Assembly: GCF_004791025.1 (NCBI RefSeq)
Contig: NZ_SRUO01000001.1
Location: forward strand, 62,001 to 126,000
Reading direction: 5' to 3'
Length of the DNA: 64,000 nucleotides
Origin: Mesorhizobium sp. M4B.F.Ca.ET.203.01.1.1
GTDB lineage: Bacteria; Pseudomonadota; Alphaproteobacteria; Rhizobiales; Rhizobiaceae
Below, piece after piece: positions 28,732-36,861 of this stretch. Position 1 is the stretch's first letter, and each line of letters opens with the position of its first letter. Below the pieces are notes generated by a model. That model did no database searches, was not told where the DNA came from, and worked only from the letters and a program-made list of their open reading frames with translations. The translations under genes were made by a program, and so were the position numbers.

Positions 28732-28799
28732 CCCGCATTTCTCACACGCTGCCTGCCGGGTTCTCCAACCGACCCTCGATCGAGTGTGAGAAATGCGGG
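28732..28799 (+). promoter_or_regulatory. 16-bp inverted repeat enclosing the rhaK start codon
   Basis: The left arm CCCGCATTTCTCACAC (28732-28747) and right arm GTGTGAGAAATGCGGG (28784-28799) are perfect complements with a 36-base loop. The right arm contains the rhaK ATG (28793-28795) and the purine-rich sequence just upstream. In the mRNA this stem would hide the rhaK initiation region. Confidence 0.8.
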
Positions 28800-30166
28800 T
28801 AAGCCACGTCGCCGTCATCGATATCGGCAAGACCAACGCCAAGGTGGCGCTTGTCGATCTCGCGACCCTGCGCGAGACGGCACTGCGCCGCAGCGCCAAC
28901 GCGCCCCTCACTGACGGCCCCTACCCGCAGCACGACATCGAGTGCCTGTGGACGTTCATCCTCGATAGCCTCGCCGAACTGCACCGCGAGCAGCGCATCG
29001 ACGCCATCTCGATCACCACCCATGGCGCGACGGCGGTGCTGGTCGACGCCGGCGGAGGCCTGGCGCTGCCGGTGCTCGACTATGAATTTTCGGGACCAGA
29101 CGAATTCGCCGAGGACTATGACCTCATCCGTCCGCCCTTTGTCGAGACAGGCACGCCGCGCCTGCCGGCCGGCCTGAACATCGGCGCGCAGCTCTTCTGG
29201 CAGCAGAGGCGCTTTCCAGCGGAATTTGCCAAGGCGGCCGCAATTGTGATGTACCCGCAGTATTGGGCGCTTCGGCTAACCGGCGTCGCGGTCAACGAGG
29301 TGACATCGCTCGGCTGCCACACCGATCTGTGGAACCCGTGGACGTCCGACTACTCGTCGCTGGTCGACAAGATGGGCTGGCGTCGGCTGATGGCGCCGGT
29401 GCGACCGGCGAAGGAGCGGCTAGGACCGATCCTGCCGGCCCTCGCCCGGCGAACCGGGCTCGACCCGCAGACACCGGTGTACTGCGGGCTGCACGATTCC
29501 AACGCCTCGCTGCTGCCGCATCTCTTGTCCGACCGGCCACCCTTCTCCGTCGTCTCGACCGGCACCTGGGTGGTTTCGATGGCGGTCGGCGGCGGCAGGG
29601 TCGAGCTCGATCCGGCCCGAGACACGCTGGTCAACGTCAACGCGCTCGGCGATCCCGTGCCTTCGGCTCGCTTCATGGGCGGGCGCGAGTTCTCGCTGCT
29701 GACCGACGGTCAGCCGCAGGACTGGAACGAGGACAACGTCGCCGCCGTGCTGGCGCGCAGGACGCTGCTTCTGCCCTCGACCCAGCAGGGATCGGGGCCG
29801 TTCCCGCACCGCCAGCCGCAATGGCTCAATGCCCACGGAACGAGCGGCGGCGAGCGCTTCGTCACCATCTCCTTCTATCTGGCGCTGATGACCGCGACCT
29901 GTCTTGGGCTGATCGGCGGCGACGGGCCGACAACCGTGGAAGGACCCTTTGCCCGCAACCGCCTCTTTACCGGCATGCTGGCGGCGGCGACGGGGCGCAC
30001 GGTCATCGCCTCCGAGGCCGCCACCGGCACCAGCATCGGCGCAGCACTTCTGGCATCCAAAGAGACGCCCGCGCACAGCAAGGTCGAGACAATAGAACCG
30101 CAAACTGATCCCATCTGGGCGGCCTATTTCAGCGCATGGCGCGGGGCGGTCGAAGCGCGGATCTGA
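28793..30166 (+). CDS. rhaK: Rhamnulokinase-type FGGY kinase
   Basis: RhaK phosphorylates the sugar (rhamnulose in the standard pathway) with ATP. In R. leguminosarum the orthologue is also needed for transport. The 457 residues show the FGGY/actin-fold start VAVIDIGKTNAKVALVDL, ISITTHGATAVLVD, YCGLHDSNASLLPHL with the probable catalytic aspartate, and VVSTGTWVVSMAVGG. The ATG at 28793 puts the phosphate loop near residue 10 as expected, though it lies inside the stem described above and has only a weak ribosome-binding site (GAGTGTGAG). It is the last gene of the operon. Confidence 0.92.
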   Translation: MRVSHVAVIDIGKTNAKVALVDLATLRETALRRSANAPLTDGPYPQHDIECLWTFILDSLAELHREQRIDAISITTHGATAVLVDAGGGLALPVLDYEFSGPDEFAEDYDLIRPPFVETGTPRLPAGLNIGAQLFWQQRRFPAEFAKAAAIVMYPQYWALRLTGVAVNEVTSLGCHTDLWNPWTSDYSSLVDKMGWRRLMAPVRPAKERLGPILPALARRTGLDPQTPVYCGLHDSNASLLPHLLSDRPPFSVVSTGTWVVSMAVGGGRVELDPARDTLVNVNALGDPVPSARFMGGREFSLLTDGQPQDWNEDNVAAVLARRTLLLPSTQQGSGPFPHRQPQWLNAHGTSGGERFVTISFYLALMTATCLGLIGGDGPTTVEGPFARNRLFTGMLAAATGRTVIASEAATGTSIGAALLASKETPAHSKVETIEPQTDPIWAAYFSAWRGAVEARI

Positions 30167-30562
30167 TCAGGTCACGAATGATAAGAAGAAGTACGAAGAA
30201 TACAATATCGCCATATTAATGGCGTAAAAAGCATGCCGGATCGGAAAATACACTTTACTTACTGACGAAAATGTTAAAAATATGATTGAAACCAAACAGA
30301 AGTATATAATTAGCGGAGTTAATAAGAAATCCAACTGAAAGCCACTGGATTGCGAAAATAGATCTATGCCATACTTAATGGACAAATACGATTCACATTC
30401 CGAACCTCCATCCCCATAGCTAATACCCATTCCAACATAATTTCCACAATTGTTGGCTTTTTCAAAAATGCAAGCAGACGATCCTGATAAAAATGCCATT
30501 CCAGCGAACAAGATGGAATTAACCCTGCCGACGTCCCCAATTAATCTCATCCACGCATCCAA
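30167..30562 (-). CDS. AT-rich membrane protein, unknown
   Basis: This encodes 131 residues. Codon usage and base composition are visibly AT-rich, unlike every neighbour, which suggests horizontal origin. The protein has an N-terminal hydrophobic segment (VNSILFAGMAFLSGSSACIF), a cysteine-containing polar loop (SACIFEKANNCGNYVGMGIS, GSECESYLSIKYG) and two C-terminal membrane segments (DFLLTPLIIYFCLVSIIFLT, YAINMAILYSSYFFLSF). It is convergent with rhaK, the two stop codons being adjacent. The start is uncertain: ATG 30562 or the Met at residue 5. No family was recognised. Confidence 0.5.
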   Translation of the reverse strand: MDAWMRLIGDVGRVNSILFAGMAFLSGSSACIFEKANNCGNYVGMGISYGDGGSECESYLSIKYGIDLFSQSSGFQLDFLLTPLIIYFCLVSIIFLTFSSVSKVYFPIRHAFYAINMAILYSSYFFLSFVT

Positions 30563-30620
30563 CTGGATTCAAAATTTCTGGGTTGAGGTTAAGTTCCGCG
30601 CCGATCGCAAGTCAATTTAG

Positions 30621-32447
30621 CTATAGAATCCGCTTGCCGAAGGCCGACATGACGAAGCTGACGGCATCGGTGGCGATCCTGGGTTCGAGATCGGCGGTGA
30701 AGCCAGAGACGCTCATCGACAAGAGCCCGCCCGAGAGTGCCACCGCCTCCATCGCCTGATGCGTTTCGCGCACCGTGAGCCCGCCCGAGCCTGCCGCCCA
30801 GCCGGCGAATTCGGTGACCTCGGGCGCATAGGCGACGTGGAACCCTTGCGTGCCTGAGGAGGCGATGTGGATCGCCTCGCGCATCACTTCCCCCATGCCC
30901 GTGGCGTCGATGTCGGTCATGGTGAAGGCGGAGACACGCGAATCCGCCAGCACGCGCGCCTCGGCCGGATCGGCGTGGCGCAAGCCGACGATGACGATGT
31001 TTTCCGGCGAAAGCTGCGGCTGCAACGCGCCCGGTTTGTGATCCAAGCCCAACATGCGGGCGAGCACCGAAGCCTCGGGCAGGTCGATGCCTTCGATCTC
31101 CTCCGGCATCAGCGCGGCGATGGAATCGATCCAGATCAGGCCAAATGAGTGTGTCGCCCGCGCGGTCGCGGCAAGTGCCGTGTGGGCAATGCGGCGGTCG
31201 GCGCCGGCGGTCAGCCGGATCAGGCCCGAAGGCGGCCGTTCCGCGTCGGCCAATTCGACGACATCGAAGTTCATCGCCTCAAGCCGCGCCCCGGTCGCCT
31301 CTCGGGCGAGGATCCCCGCCGCCGACGGCTCGGCCGAGATCGACACCATCTTGCGGCCGGAATAATCCTCGACGTCGTGCATCGGGGCCTTCTCGACATA
31401 TTCGGAGGTCATGGCGAGAAGCATGGCGCCATAGCTCATGCGGAAGGCGACGCGGCCGCCGACGACGGGAGGTGGATCGGCGTCCTGGACGTCAAGCAAA
31501 AGATGATCGCTGGAGGCGCCGAGCACGCGCACGCCCTTGGCGATCGGCATCAGGCCTTCGACCAGCACGTCCTCGCGGCCGATATTGGCGATGGCGCGCA
31601 GCCTGTCGCCCTCGTCGGGAAAGACCGGCTGGTTGCCGAACGCGTCGTAGCCGGACTGGCCGATCGGCCGCGATGGCTTCTTCTTGACCTCGATGATGTC
31701 GGCGGTAAGCCGGCAGGCATCGAGCTCCAGCGCTTCCCAAGGCGGATCGCGAAAAGTTTCCAGCCCGCCCTGCAGGATCGCCTCGCCGACCCTCAGATTG
31801 TTGATGCCGGCGGGGAGCCGGCCTTCGAGCAGCAGCGGCAGCGAGGACGAGGCACCGCCCGAGATCCAATCGAGGCTTTTGCCCGACAGACGCTCGATCT
31901 TGTAGGCATGGGCGACGAGCTGGCCGAGATTCTCCTCGGTCGGCAAGATGGCGCCGAAGCAGCCGAGATTGGTGCCGATGCCGGCAATGCGTACGCCCTT
32001 CATCTCCAGGATCTGCTCGACGGTCGGCACAAGGTCGTTCGGCCAGATGCCTTCCCGCAGGTCGCCGAGGTCGACCATCAGCATGATGTCGTGGACGCGG
32101 CCCATGCGTTCGGCGATGCGGGCGATCTCGCGAATGATCGAAAGTTCCGACTGCAGGCTGATGTCGACGGTCCGCACCACCTCCTCGACGCGGGCGATGG
32201 GCGGGCCGCGCAAGAGCATGATCGGCGCATTGATGCCGCTGTCGCGCAACCGGCGAATGTTCTCGAAGCGTGACTCCGCGATGCCGGCAACGCCGCCGCG
32301 CAGCATGGCGCGCGCCACCTGCGGCATGCCGCACATGCCCTTGGTGACGCCGAAGACCTTGATGCCGGATTGCGAGCAGCGCTCGACGACGGTGCGCGCA
32401 TTGCGCTCGATGCGGCCGAGATCGATGGCGACTTGCGGTCCCGACAT
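30621..32447 (-). CDS. Amino-acid racemase fused to a ligand-less ureohydrolase domain
   Basis: This 608-residue protein has two parts. Residues about 5-355 are a fold-III PLP racemase of the alanine/ornithine-racemase type (PLP lysine K36 in VFGVTKGMCGMPQVARAML; MVDLGDLREGIW; GIGTNLGCFGAI; GEAILQGG). Residues about 360-608 follow the arginase/agmatinase pattern (ENIVIVGLRHADPAEARVL, GGLTVRETHQAMEAVA, final FGKRIL), but the metal motifs are gone: GGDHS appears as GADRR (about 415-419), DAHAD as DSIAA (441-445), and SFDLD as AYAPE (539-543). The C-terminal half should therefore lack manganese and hydrolase activity. It starts 2 bases after the dadA stop, in one operon. Confidence 0.8.
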   Translation of the reverse strand: MSGPQVAIDLGRIERNARTVVERCSQSGIKVFGVTKGMCGMPQVARAMLRGGVAGIAESRFENIRRLRDSGINAPIMLLRGPPIARVEEVVRTVDISLQSELSIIREIARIAERMGRVHDIMLMVDLGDLREGIWPNDLVPTVEQILEMKGVRIAGIGTNLGCFGAILPTEENLGQLVAHAYKIERLSGKSLDWISGGASSSLPLLLEGRLPAGINNLRVGEAILQGGLETFRDPPWEALELDACRLTADIIEVKKKPSRPIGQSGYDAFGNQPVFPDEGDRLRAIANIGREDVLVEGLMPIAKGVRVLGASSDHLLLDVQDADPPPVVGGRVAFRMSYGAMLLAMTSEYVEKAPMHDVEDYSGRKMVSISAEPSAAGILAREATGARLEAMNFDVVELADAERPPSGLIRLTAGADRRIAHTALAATARATHSFGLIWIDSIAALMPEEIEGIDLPEASVLARMLGLDHKPGALQPQLSPENIVIVGLRHADPAEARVLADSRVSAFTMTDIDATGMGEVMREAIHIASSGTQGFHVAYAPEVTEFAGWAAGSGGLTVRETHQAMEAVALSGGLLSMSVSGFTADLEPRIATDAVSFVMSAFGKRIL

Positions 32448-32449
32448 CT

Positions 32450-33700
32450 CTAGTTCCTGTAGACCAGCCCCTGCGGATCGATCTCCGGCTTGCGGCCGGC
32501 GACGATGTCGGCGAGGAATTTTCCCGAACCGCAGGCCATCGTCCAGCCGACATGGCCGTGGCCGGTGTCGAGATAAAGATTTGTGTAGCGCGCCAGGCCG
32601 ATGACCGGCACGGAGTTCGGCATCATTGGCCTGAGGCCCGCCCAAAGCTCCGCCTTCTTCTCGTCGAAGGCGCCCGGAAACAGATCCTTGCCGGTCCTGA
32701 ACATGGCGGCGAAGTCGCGCGGGCGGAAGCTGCGGTCGAAGCCGGTGAACTCGGCGGTCGAGGCAAGCCGCAGCCGGTTGCCGAGCCGCGAGTAGCCGAT
32801 CAGCTGGTCCTCGTCGGCGCCGCCCATGGTCGGCCCCTTGCTCTCGTCATCGAGCGGGATGGTCGCGGTGTAGCCCTTCACCGGATAGACCGGCAGGTCG
32901 ATGCCGTAGCGGCGGCCGAGCAGGCCGCTTTCCGGCCCCATGGCGATGACCACCGCGTCGCCGGCGACCGGGCCGGCAGAAGTCATCACCGCGCGCACGC
33001 GGTCGCCCTCGATGTCGAGGCCCTCGACGGTCGTGCCGAAAAGGAATTTGACGCCGAGCTTTTCAGCCGAATAAGCGGCGAGCTTTTCCACGAACTGCCT
33101 GGAATCGCCGGTCTGGTCGATCGGCGAATAGACGCCGCCGGCGATCTTGTCCCTCGCGCCGGCGAGGCCGGGTTCCAGCTCGATCAGCCGGTCACGGCCG
33201 ACGATCTCGATCGGCAGGCCATGTTCGGCCAGGTAGCGGTAGTTGTCGGTGCCGGTGTCGAGACTGTGCTGCGAGCGGAAGAAATAGAGGATGCCCTTCT
33301 TGCGCTCATCATAGTGGATGCCAGTCGCTTCGGAGAGCGAATTGATGCAGTCGCGCGAATAGAGCGCCAGGCGCAACTTGACCTGGCTGTTGGCGCGCAA
33401 GCGCGCCACCGTGCACTGGCGCAGGAAGCGCAGGCTCCAGGCGAGGAAATAGGGATCGAAGCGCAGCCGGACCTTGATGCCGAGATCGTGGTTCCAGAGC
33501 GCACGCAGGAAGGTCTTCAGCGCGGCCGGCGAGGCCCAGGCGGTGGCGTCGCCGGGCGAGACAAGGCCGGCATTCGACTGGCTGGTGCCGCGCGCCGCCG
33601 TCTGGTGGCGCTCGATCACCGTCACCTCATGGCCGTCGCTCGCCAGGTAATAGGCGGCCGCCGTGCCAACGACGCCGGCCCCGAGCACCAAAACCTTCAT
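32450..33700 (-). CDS. dadA: D-amino-acid dehydrogenase
   Basis: This is an FAD enzyme that oxidises D-amino acids to 2-oxo acids and passes electrons to the respiratory chain. The 416 residues have the dinucleotide-binding start KVLVLGAGVVGTAAAYYLAS, the segment TSQSNAGLVSPGDATAWASP, a central substrate domain, and the C-terminal FAD contact YLDTGHGHVGWTMACGSGKF. It is upstream of, and co-transcribed with, the racemase fusion; together they could convert an L-amino acid to its D-form and then oxidise it. The symbol follows the family; the substrate could be other than alanine. Confidence 0.88.
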   Translation of the reverse strand: MKVLVLGAGVVGTAAAYYLASDGHEVTVIERHQTAARGTSQSNAGLVSPGDATAWASPAALKTFLRALWNHDLGIKVRLRFDPYFLAWSLRFLRQCTVARLRANSQVKLRLALYSRDCINSLSEATGIHYDERKKGILYFFRSQHSLDTGTDNYRYLAEHGLPIEIVGRDRLIELEPGLAGARDKIAGGVYSPIDQTGDSRQFVEKLAAYSAEKLGVKFLFGTTVEGLDIEGDRVRAVMTSAGPVAGDAVVIAMGPESGLLGRRYGIDLPVYPVKGYTATIPLDDESKGPTMGGADEDQLIGYSRLGNRLRLASTAEFTGFDRSFRPRDFAAMFRTGKDLFPGAFDEKKAELWAGLRPMMPNSVPVIGLARYTNLYLDTGHGHVGWTMACGSGKFLADIVAGRKPEIDPQGLVYRN

Positions 33701-34020
33701 GCCGCCCCCCAGACAAATATGCGGAGCGCCTCCACGCCTCCGATGCCTTCAATAGCGCGTCTCGGGGTGCGGGACGAGCCCTTGTGATTGCAGAGGGCCG
33801 CGCCGCCCCTCATCCGCCTGCCGGCACCTTCTCCCCGTATAGTGACGGGGGGAAGGTGGCTTGCCGCGGCGCCGGCGCCTTCCCTGCAGCGTTGGCGATT
33901 GGCGAAATCATTGGTGACAGCGCCCCTCTCCCCGTCACTATACGGGGAGAGGATGCCGGCAGGCAGGTGAGGGGCAGCGCTGGCGGACCGAAATGTAATT
34001 CGGCCCTGGCAAAAGCACCC
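33701..34020. repeat. Intergenic region with a palindromic repeat pair
   Basis: From about 33800 to 33980 two arms, CGCCCCTCATCCGCCTGCCG and its counterpart CCGGCAGGCAGGTGAGGGG, enclose two mirrored hairpin cores (CTTCTCCCCGTATAGTGACG and CGTCACTATACGGGGAGAGG). This is the best-preserved pair of the family found at 19055, 20601 and 36624. No gene lies here. Confidence 0.7.
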
Positions 34021-35016
34021 CTATCCCCTCGCCGAATTCTTCCCCGTCAAAATCCGTTCCCAGGCCAGCGCGTCGGCAACGATCCGATCGAGATCGTCGC
34101 GCTGCGGCGTCCAACCAAGCTCAGCGCGGGCAAGCTCGGAATTGGCGACAATGGCGGCGGCGTCGCCCGGGCGGCGATCGCCCATCTTGACCTCGAAATC
34201 ACGGCCGAAGGCGCGGCGCACGCTGTCGATCACTTGCAGCACCGAGTAGCCGTGGCTGTAGCCGCAATTGGCGACAAGGCTCTCTCCCCCGGCGCGCAGC
34301 CGCTGCAGCGCCAGCCGGTGCGCGGCCGCGAGGTCGCTGACATGGATGTAATCGCGGATGCAGGTGCCGTCCGGGGTCGGATAATCGGTGCCGAACACCT
34401 GCATGAAGGGGCGCTTGCCGAGCGCGGTCTCGCAGGCGACCTTGATCAGATGCGTGGCGCCGGGCGTCGACTGCCCGGTACGGCCCTTGGGGTCGGCGCC
34501 GGCGACGTTGAAATAGCGCAGCGCCGTGTAGCGGATATCATGCGCCTTCGCCGCGTCGCGCAACATCCATTCGCTCATCAGCTTGGACAGGCCATAGGGA
34601 GAAACCGGCGCCAGCCGCGCATCCTCGCGCACCGGCTCCAGCCCGGCGCCGCCATAGACGGCGGCGGTGGAGGAGAAGATGAAATGCGGCACGCCCTCGC
34701 GCACCGCGGTCTCGATCAGCGTGCGCGTCTTGGAAGTGTTGTTCTCGTAGTAGCCGAGGGGGTCGGCGACCGATTGGGGCACCACGATCGAGCCGGCGAA
34801 ATGGATAATGGCGTCGACCTTGTAGTCCCTGATGATCTGGCCGACCAGTTCACGATCGCCGACATCGCCAACGACGAGCTTGGCCTCCGGCGCCACCGCC
34901 CATTCGAAACCGGTCGAAAGCCGGTCGAGAACGACGACGCTCTCGCCCGCGTCCAGGAGCTCCCAGACCATATGGCTGCCGATATAACCGGCACCGCCCG
35001 TCACCAAAACCGCCAT
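34021..35016 (-). CDS. galE: UDP-glucose 4-epimerase
   Basis: GalE interconverts UDP-glucose and UDP-galactose for surface polysaccharide synthesis. The 331 residues show the NAD-binding GGAGYIGSHMVWELLDAGE, DVGDRELVGQII, FSSTAAVYGG and the catalytic tyrosine/lysine in SPYGLSKLMSEWML, with the C-terminal substrate domain GTDYPTPDGTCIRDYIHVSD. The extended SDR layout and length agree with bacterial GalE. It is a single gene, divergent from hemA. Confidence 0.95.
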   Translation of the reverse strand: MAVLVTGGAGYIGSHMVWELLDAGESVVVLDRLSTGFEWAVAPEAKLVVGDVGDRELVGQIIRDYKVDAIIHFAGSIVVPQSVADPLGYYENNTSKTRTLIETAVREGVPHFIFSSTAAVYGGAGLEPVREDARLAPVSPYGLSKLMSEWMLRDAAKAHDIRYTALRYFNVAGADPKGRTGQSTPGATHLIKVACETALGKRPFMQVFGTDYPTPDGTCIRDYIHVSDLAAAHRLALQRLRAGGESLVANCGYSHGYSVLQVIDSVRRAFGRDFEVKMGDRRPGDAAAIVANSELARAELGWTPQRDDLDRIVADALAWERILTGKNSARG

Positions 35017-35153
35017 CCGTATCCTCGCTGATCAAGATTTATTGGAAACTGTCTCAAGGCCGCCTTACTGGAAAGCGCGCCGCAAGGCGAATAAAACTCC
35101 AGTGTCAAATGCGTAACAGTCGCCGGAGCCCAAGGCATCGTACTGAAACAAAG

Positions 35154-35167
35154 TTGATCCACATCAA
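35154..35167. promoter_or_regulatory. FNR/FixK-type box upstream of hemA
   Basis: TTGAT-CCAC-ATCAA is a perfect match to the anaerobox recognised by FNR, FnrN and FixK. It lies 123 bases upstream of the hemA ATG and 137 bases upstream of galE, which is divergent. Confidence 0.75.
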
Positions 35168-35290
35168 GGGAATAGGCCACGATCCGTGGTCGTTAGAAAC
35201 AGGCTCGGGGCGTGGCATTTTGACCGGAAGCGGCCGGTGGACGCCGAATGGGGCAATGACTATGATCCGGCGCAAAATTGGGAAGGCGAC

Positions 35291-36568
35291 ATGAACTACC
35301 AGCGGTTCTTCGAGGAAGCGATCGACCAGCTCCACGCGGAGCGGCGCTACCGCGTCTTCGCCGACCTCGAACGCATCGTCGGCAAGTTCCCGCGCGCCAT
35401 CTGGCGCTCCAACGGCCGCGCCCAGGAGATCACCGTCTGGTGCTCCAACGACTATCTCGGCATGGGCCAGCATCCGGACGTCATCGCCGCCTTCCAGAAG
35501 GCGGCCGGCAGGATGGGCTCGGGCGCCGGCGGCACCCGCAACATCTCCGGCACCAGCAACCCGCTGGTCGAGCTCGAACTGGAGCTGGCGGACCTGCACG
35601 ACAAGGAAGCAGCGCTGGTCTTCACCTCCGGCTTCGTCTCCAACGAGGCCTCGATCTCGACCATCGCGCGGCTGCTGCCGAACTGCCTGATCATCTCGGA
35701 TGAGCTCAACCACGCCTCAATGATCGAGGGCGTGCGCCGTTCGGGTGCCGAAAAGAAGATCTTCCGCCACAATGACATCGCGCATCTAGAAAGCCTGCTG
35801 CAGGCGGCGGGACGCGAGCGCGCCAAGCTGATCGTGTTCGAGAGCGTCTATTCGATGGACGGCGACATCGCGCCCATCAAGCAGATCGTCGACCTCGCCG
35901 AGCGCTACAACGCCATGACCTATATCGACGAGGTCCATGCCGTCGGCATGTACGGTGCGCGCGGCGGCGGCATCACCGAGCGCGAGGGGCTGGCCGACCG
36001 TATCGACATCATCGAGGGCACGCTTGCCAAGGCCTTCGGCACGCTCGGCGGCTATATCACCGGCACCAGCGCTGTGATCGACGCCGTGCGCTCCTACGCG
36101 CCGGGCTTCATCTTCACCACGGCGCTGCCGCCGGCTGTCGCCGCCGCCGCCACCACCTCGATCCGGCATCTCAAGCGCTCGCAGGCCGAGCGCGAGGCAC
36201 AGCAGCGTCAGGCGTCGCGGACCAAGGAAGTGCTTGCCGCCGCCGGCCTGCCGGTGATGGAATGGCCCACCCACATCGTGCCGGTGCTGGTCGGCGATCC
36301 CGAGCTCTGCAAGATGGCCAGCGACCGCCTGCTCGGCGTGCACGGCATCTATATCCAGCCGATCAACTACCCGACGGTGCCGCGCGGCACCGAGCGGCTG
36401 CGCATTACGCCGACGCCGTTCCATTCGGACGCGCTGATCGCCGAATTGCAGGACGCATTGGTGGAGACTTGGGACGCGCTCGGCATCCCCTACGCCTCGA
36501 CAGGACGGCCGGCCGTCGCCAAGACCGACCGGATCATTCCCCTGCTGGTGCCGAAGTCGGGCGGGTGA
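35291..36568 (+). CDS. hemA: 5-aminolevulinate synthase
   Basis: This PLP enzyme condenses glycine and succinyl-CoA to 5-aminolevulinate, the first step of heme synthesis by the C4 route of alphaproteobacteria. The 425 residues show [64 protein letters not shown] and the PLP lysine K247 in [14 protein letters not shown]. The ATG at 35291 has GGAAGG upstream; a longer reading from 35186 is unlikely. The FNR/FixK box at 35154 suggests higher expression under low oxygen, when nodule bacteria need cytochrome heme. Confidence 0.97.
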   Translation: MNYQRFFEEAIDQLHAERRYRVFADLERIVGKFPRAIWRSNGRAQEITVWCSNDYLGMGQHPDVIAAFQKAAGRMGSGAGGTRNISGTSNPLVELELELADLHDKEAALVFTSGFVSNEASISTIARLLPNCLIISDELNHASMIEGVRRSGAEKKIFRHNDIAHLESLLQAAGRERAKLIVFESVYSMDGDIAPIKQIVDLAERYNAMTYIDEVHAVGMYGARGGGITEREGLADRIDIIEGTLAKAFGTLGGYITGTSAVIDAVRSYAPGFIFTTALPPAVAAAATTSIRHLKRSQAEREAQQRQASRTKEVLAAAGLPVMEWPTHIVPVLVGDPELCKMASDRLLGVHGIYIQPINYPTVPRGTERLRITPTPFHSDALIAELQDALVETWDALGIPYASTGRPAVAKTDRIIPLLVPKSGG

Positions 36569-36623
36569 CCTGCTGGTGGTTTGTGGGCGGTGATGGGTAA
36601 CAGGTCCTGCCAATCATAGAACG

Positions 36624-36800
36624 CTGGCGCTGCCCCTCATTGTCCTGCCGGACATTTCTCCCCGTGAAGAACGGGGAGAAAAGCGCTGGCGTTGATGGTT
36701 TCGCCACTTGGCGCGTCGCAGAAAAGAGCGGCGAGGTTGCGGCCCTCCCTTCTCCCCGTCCTTCACGGGGAGAAGGTGCCGGCAGGCGGATGAGGGGCGG
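36624..36800. repeat. Palindromic intergenic repeat, full pair
   Basis: Outer arms GGCGCTGCCCCTCATTG and GGCGGATGAGGGGCGG bracket two hairpins (TTCTCCCCGTGAAGAACGGG and CTCCCCGTCCTTCACGGGGA). It separates the convergent hemA and aminotransferase genes. Confidence 0.7.
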
Positions 36801-36861
36801 ACCGCCCTTTGAAAGTAAGCCGTTCAGGCAAGAACTTGCCTGAACCACAATCCAGCCTTGC

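Noticed and set aside
28748..28783. The rhaU-rhaK hairpin as a terminator
   Set aside because: The right arm contains the rhaK ATG and no T-run follows, so it is more likely a translational element.
33784..35031. 415-residue open frame opposite galE
   Set aside because: It covers galE in antisense and a repeat; the translation is not protein-like.
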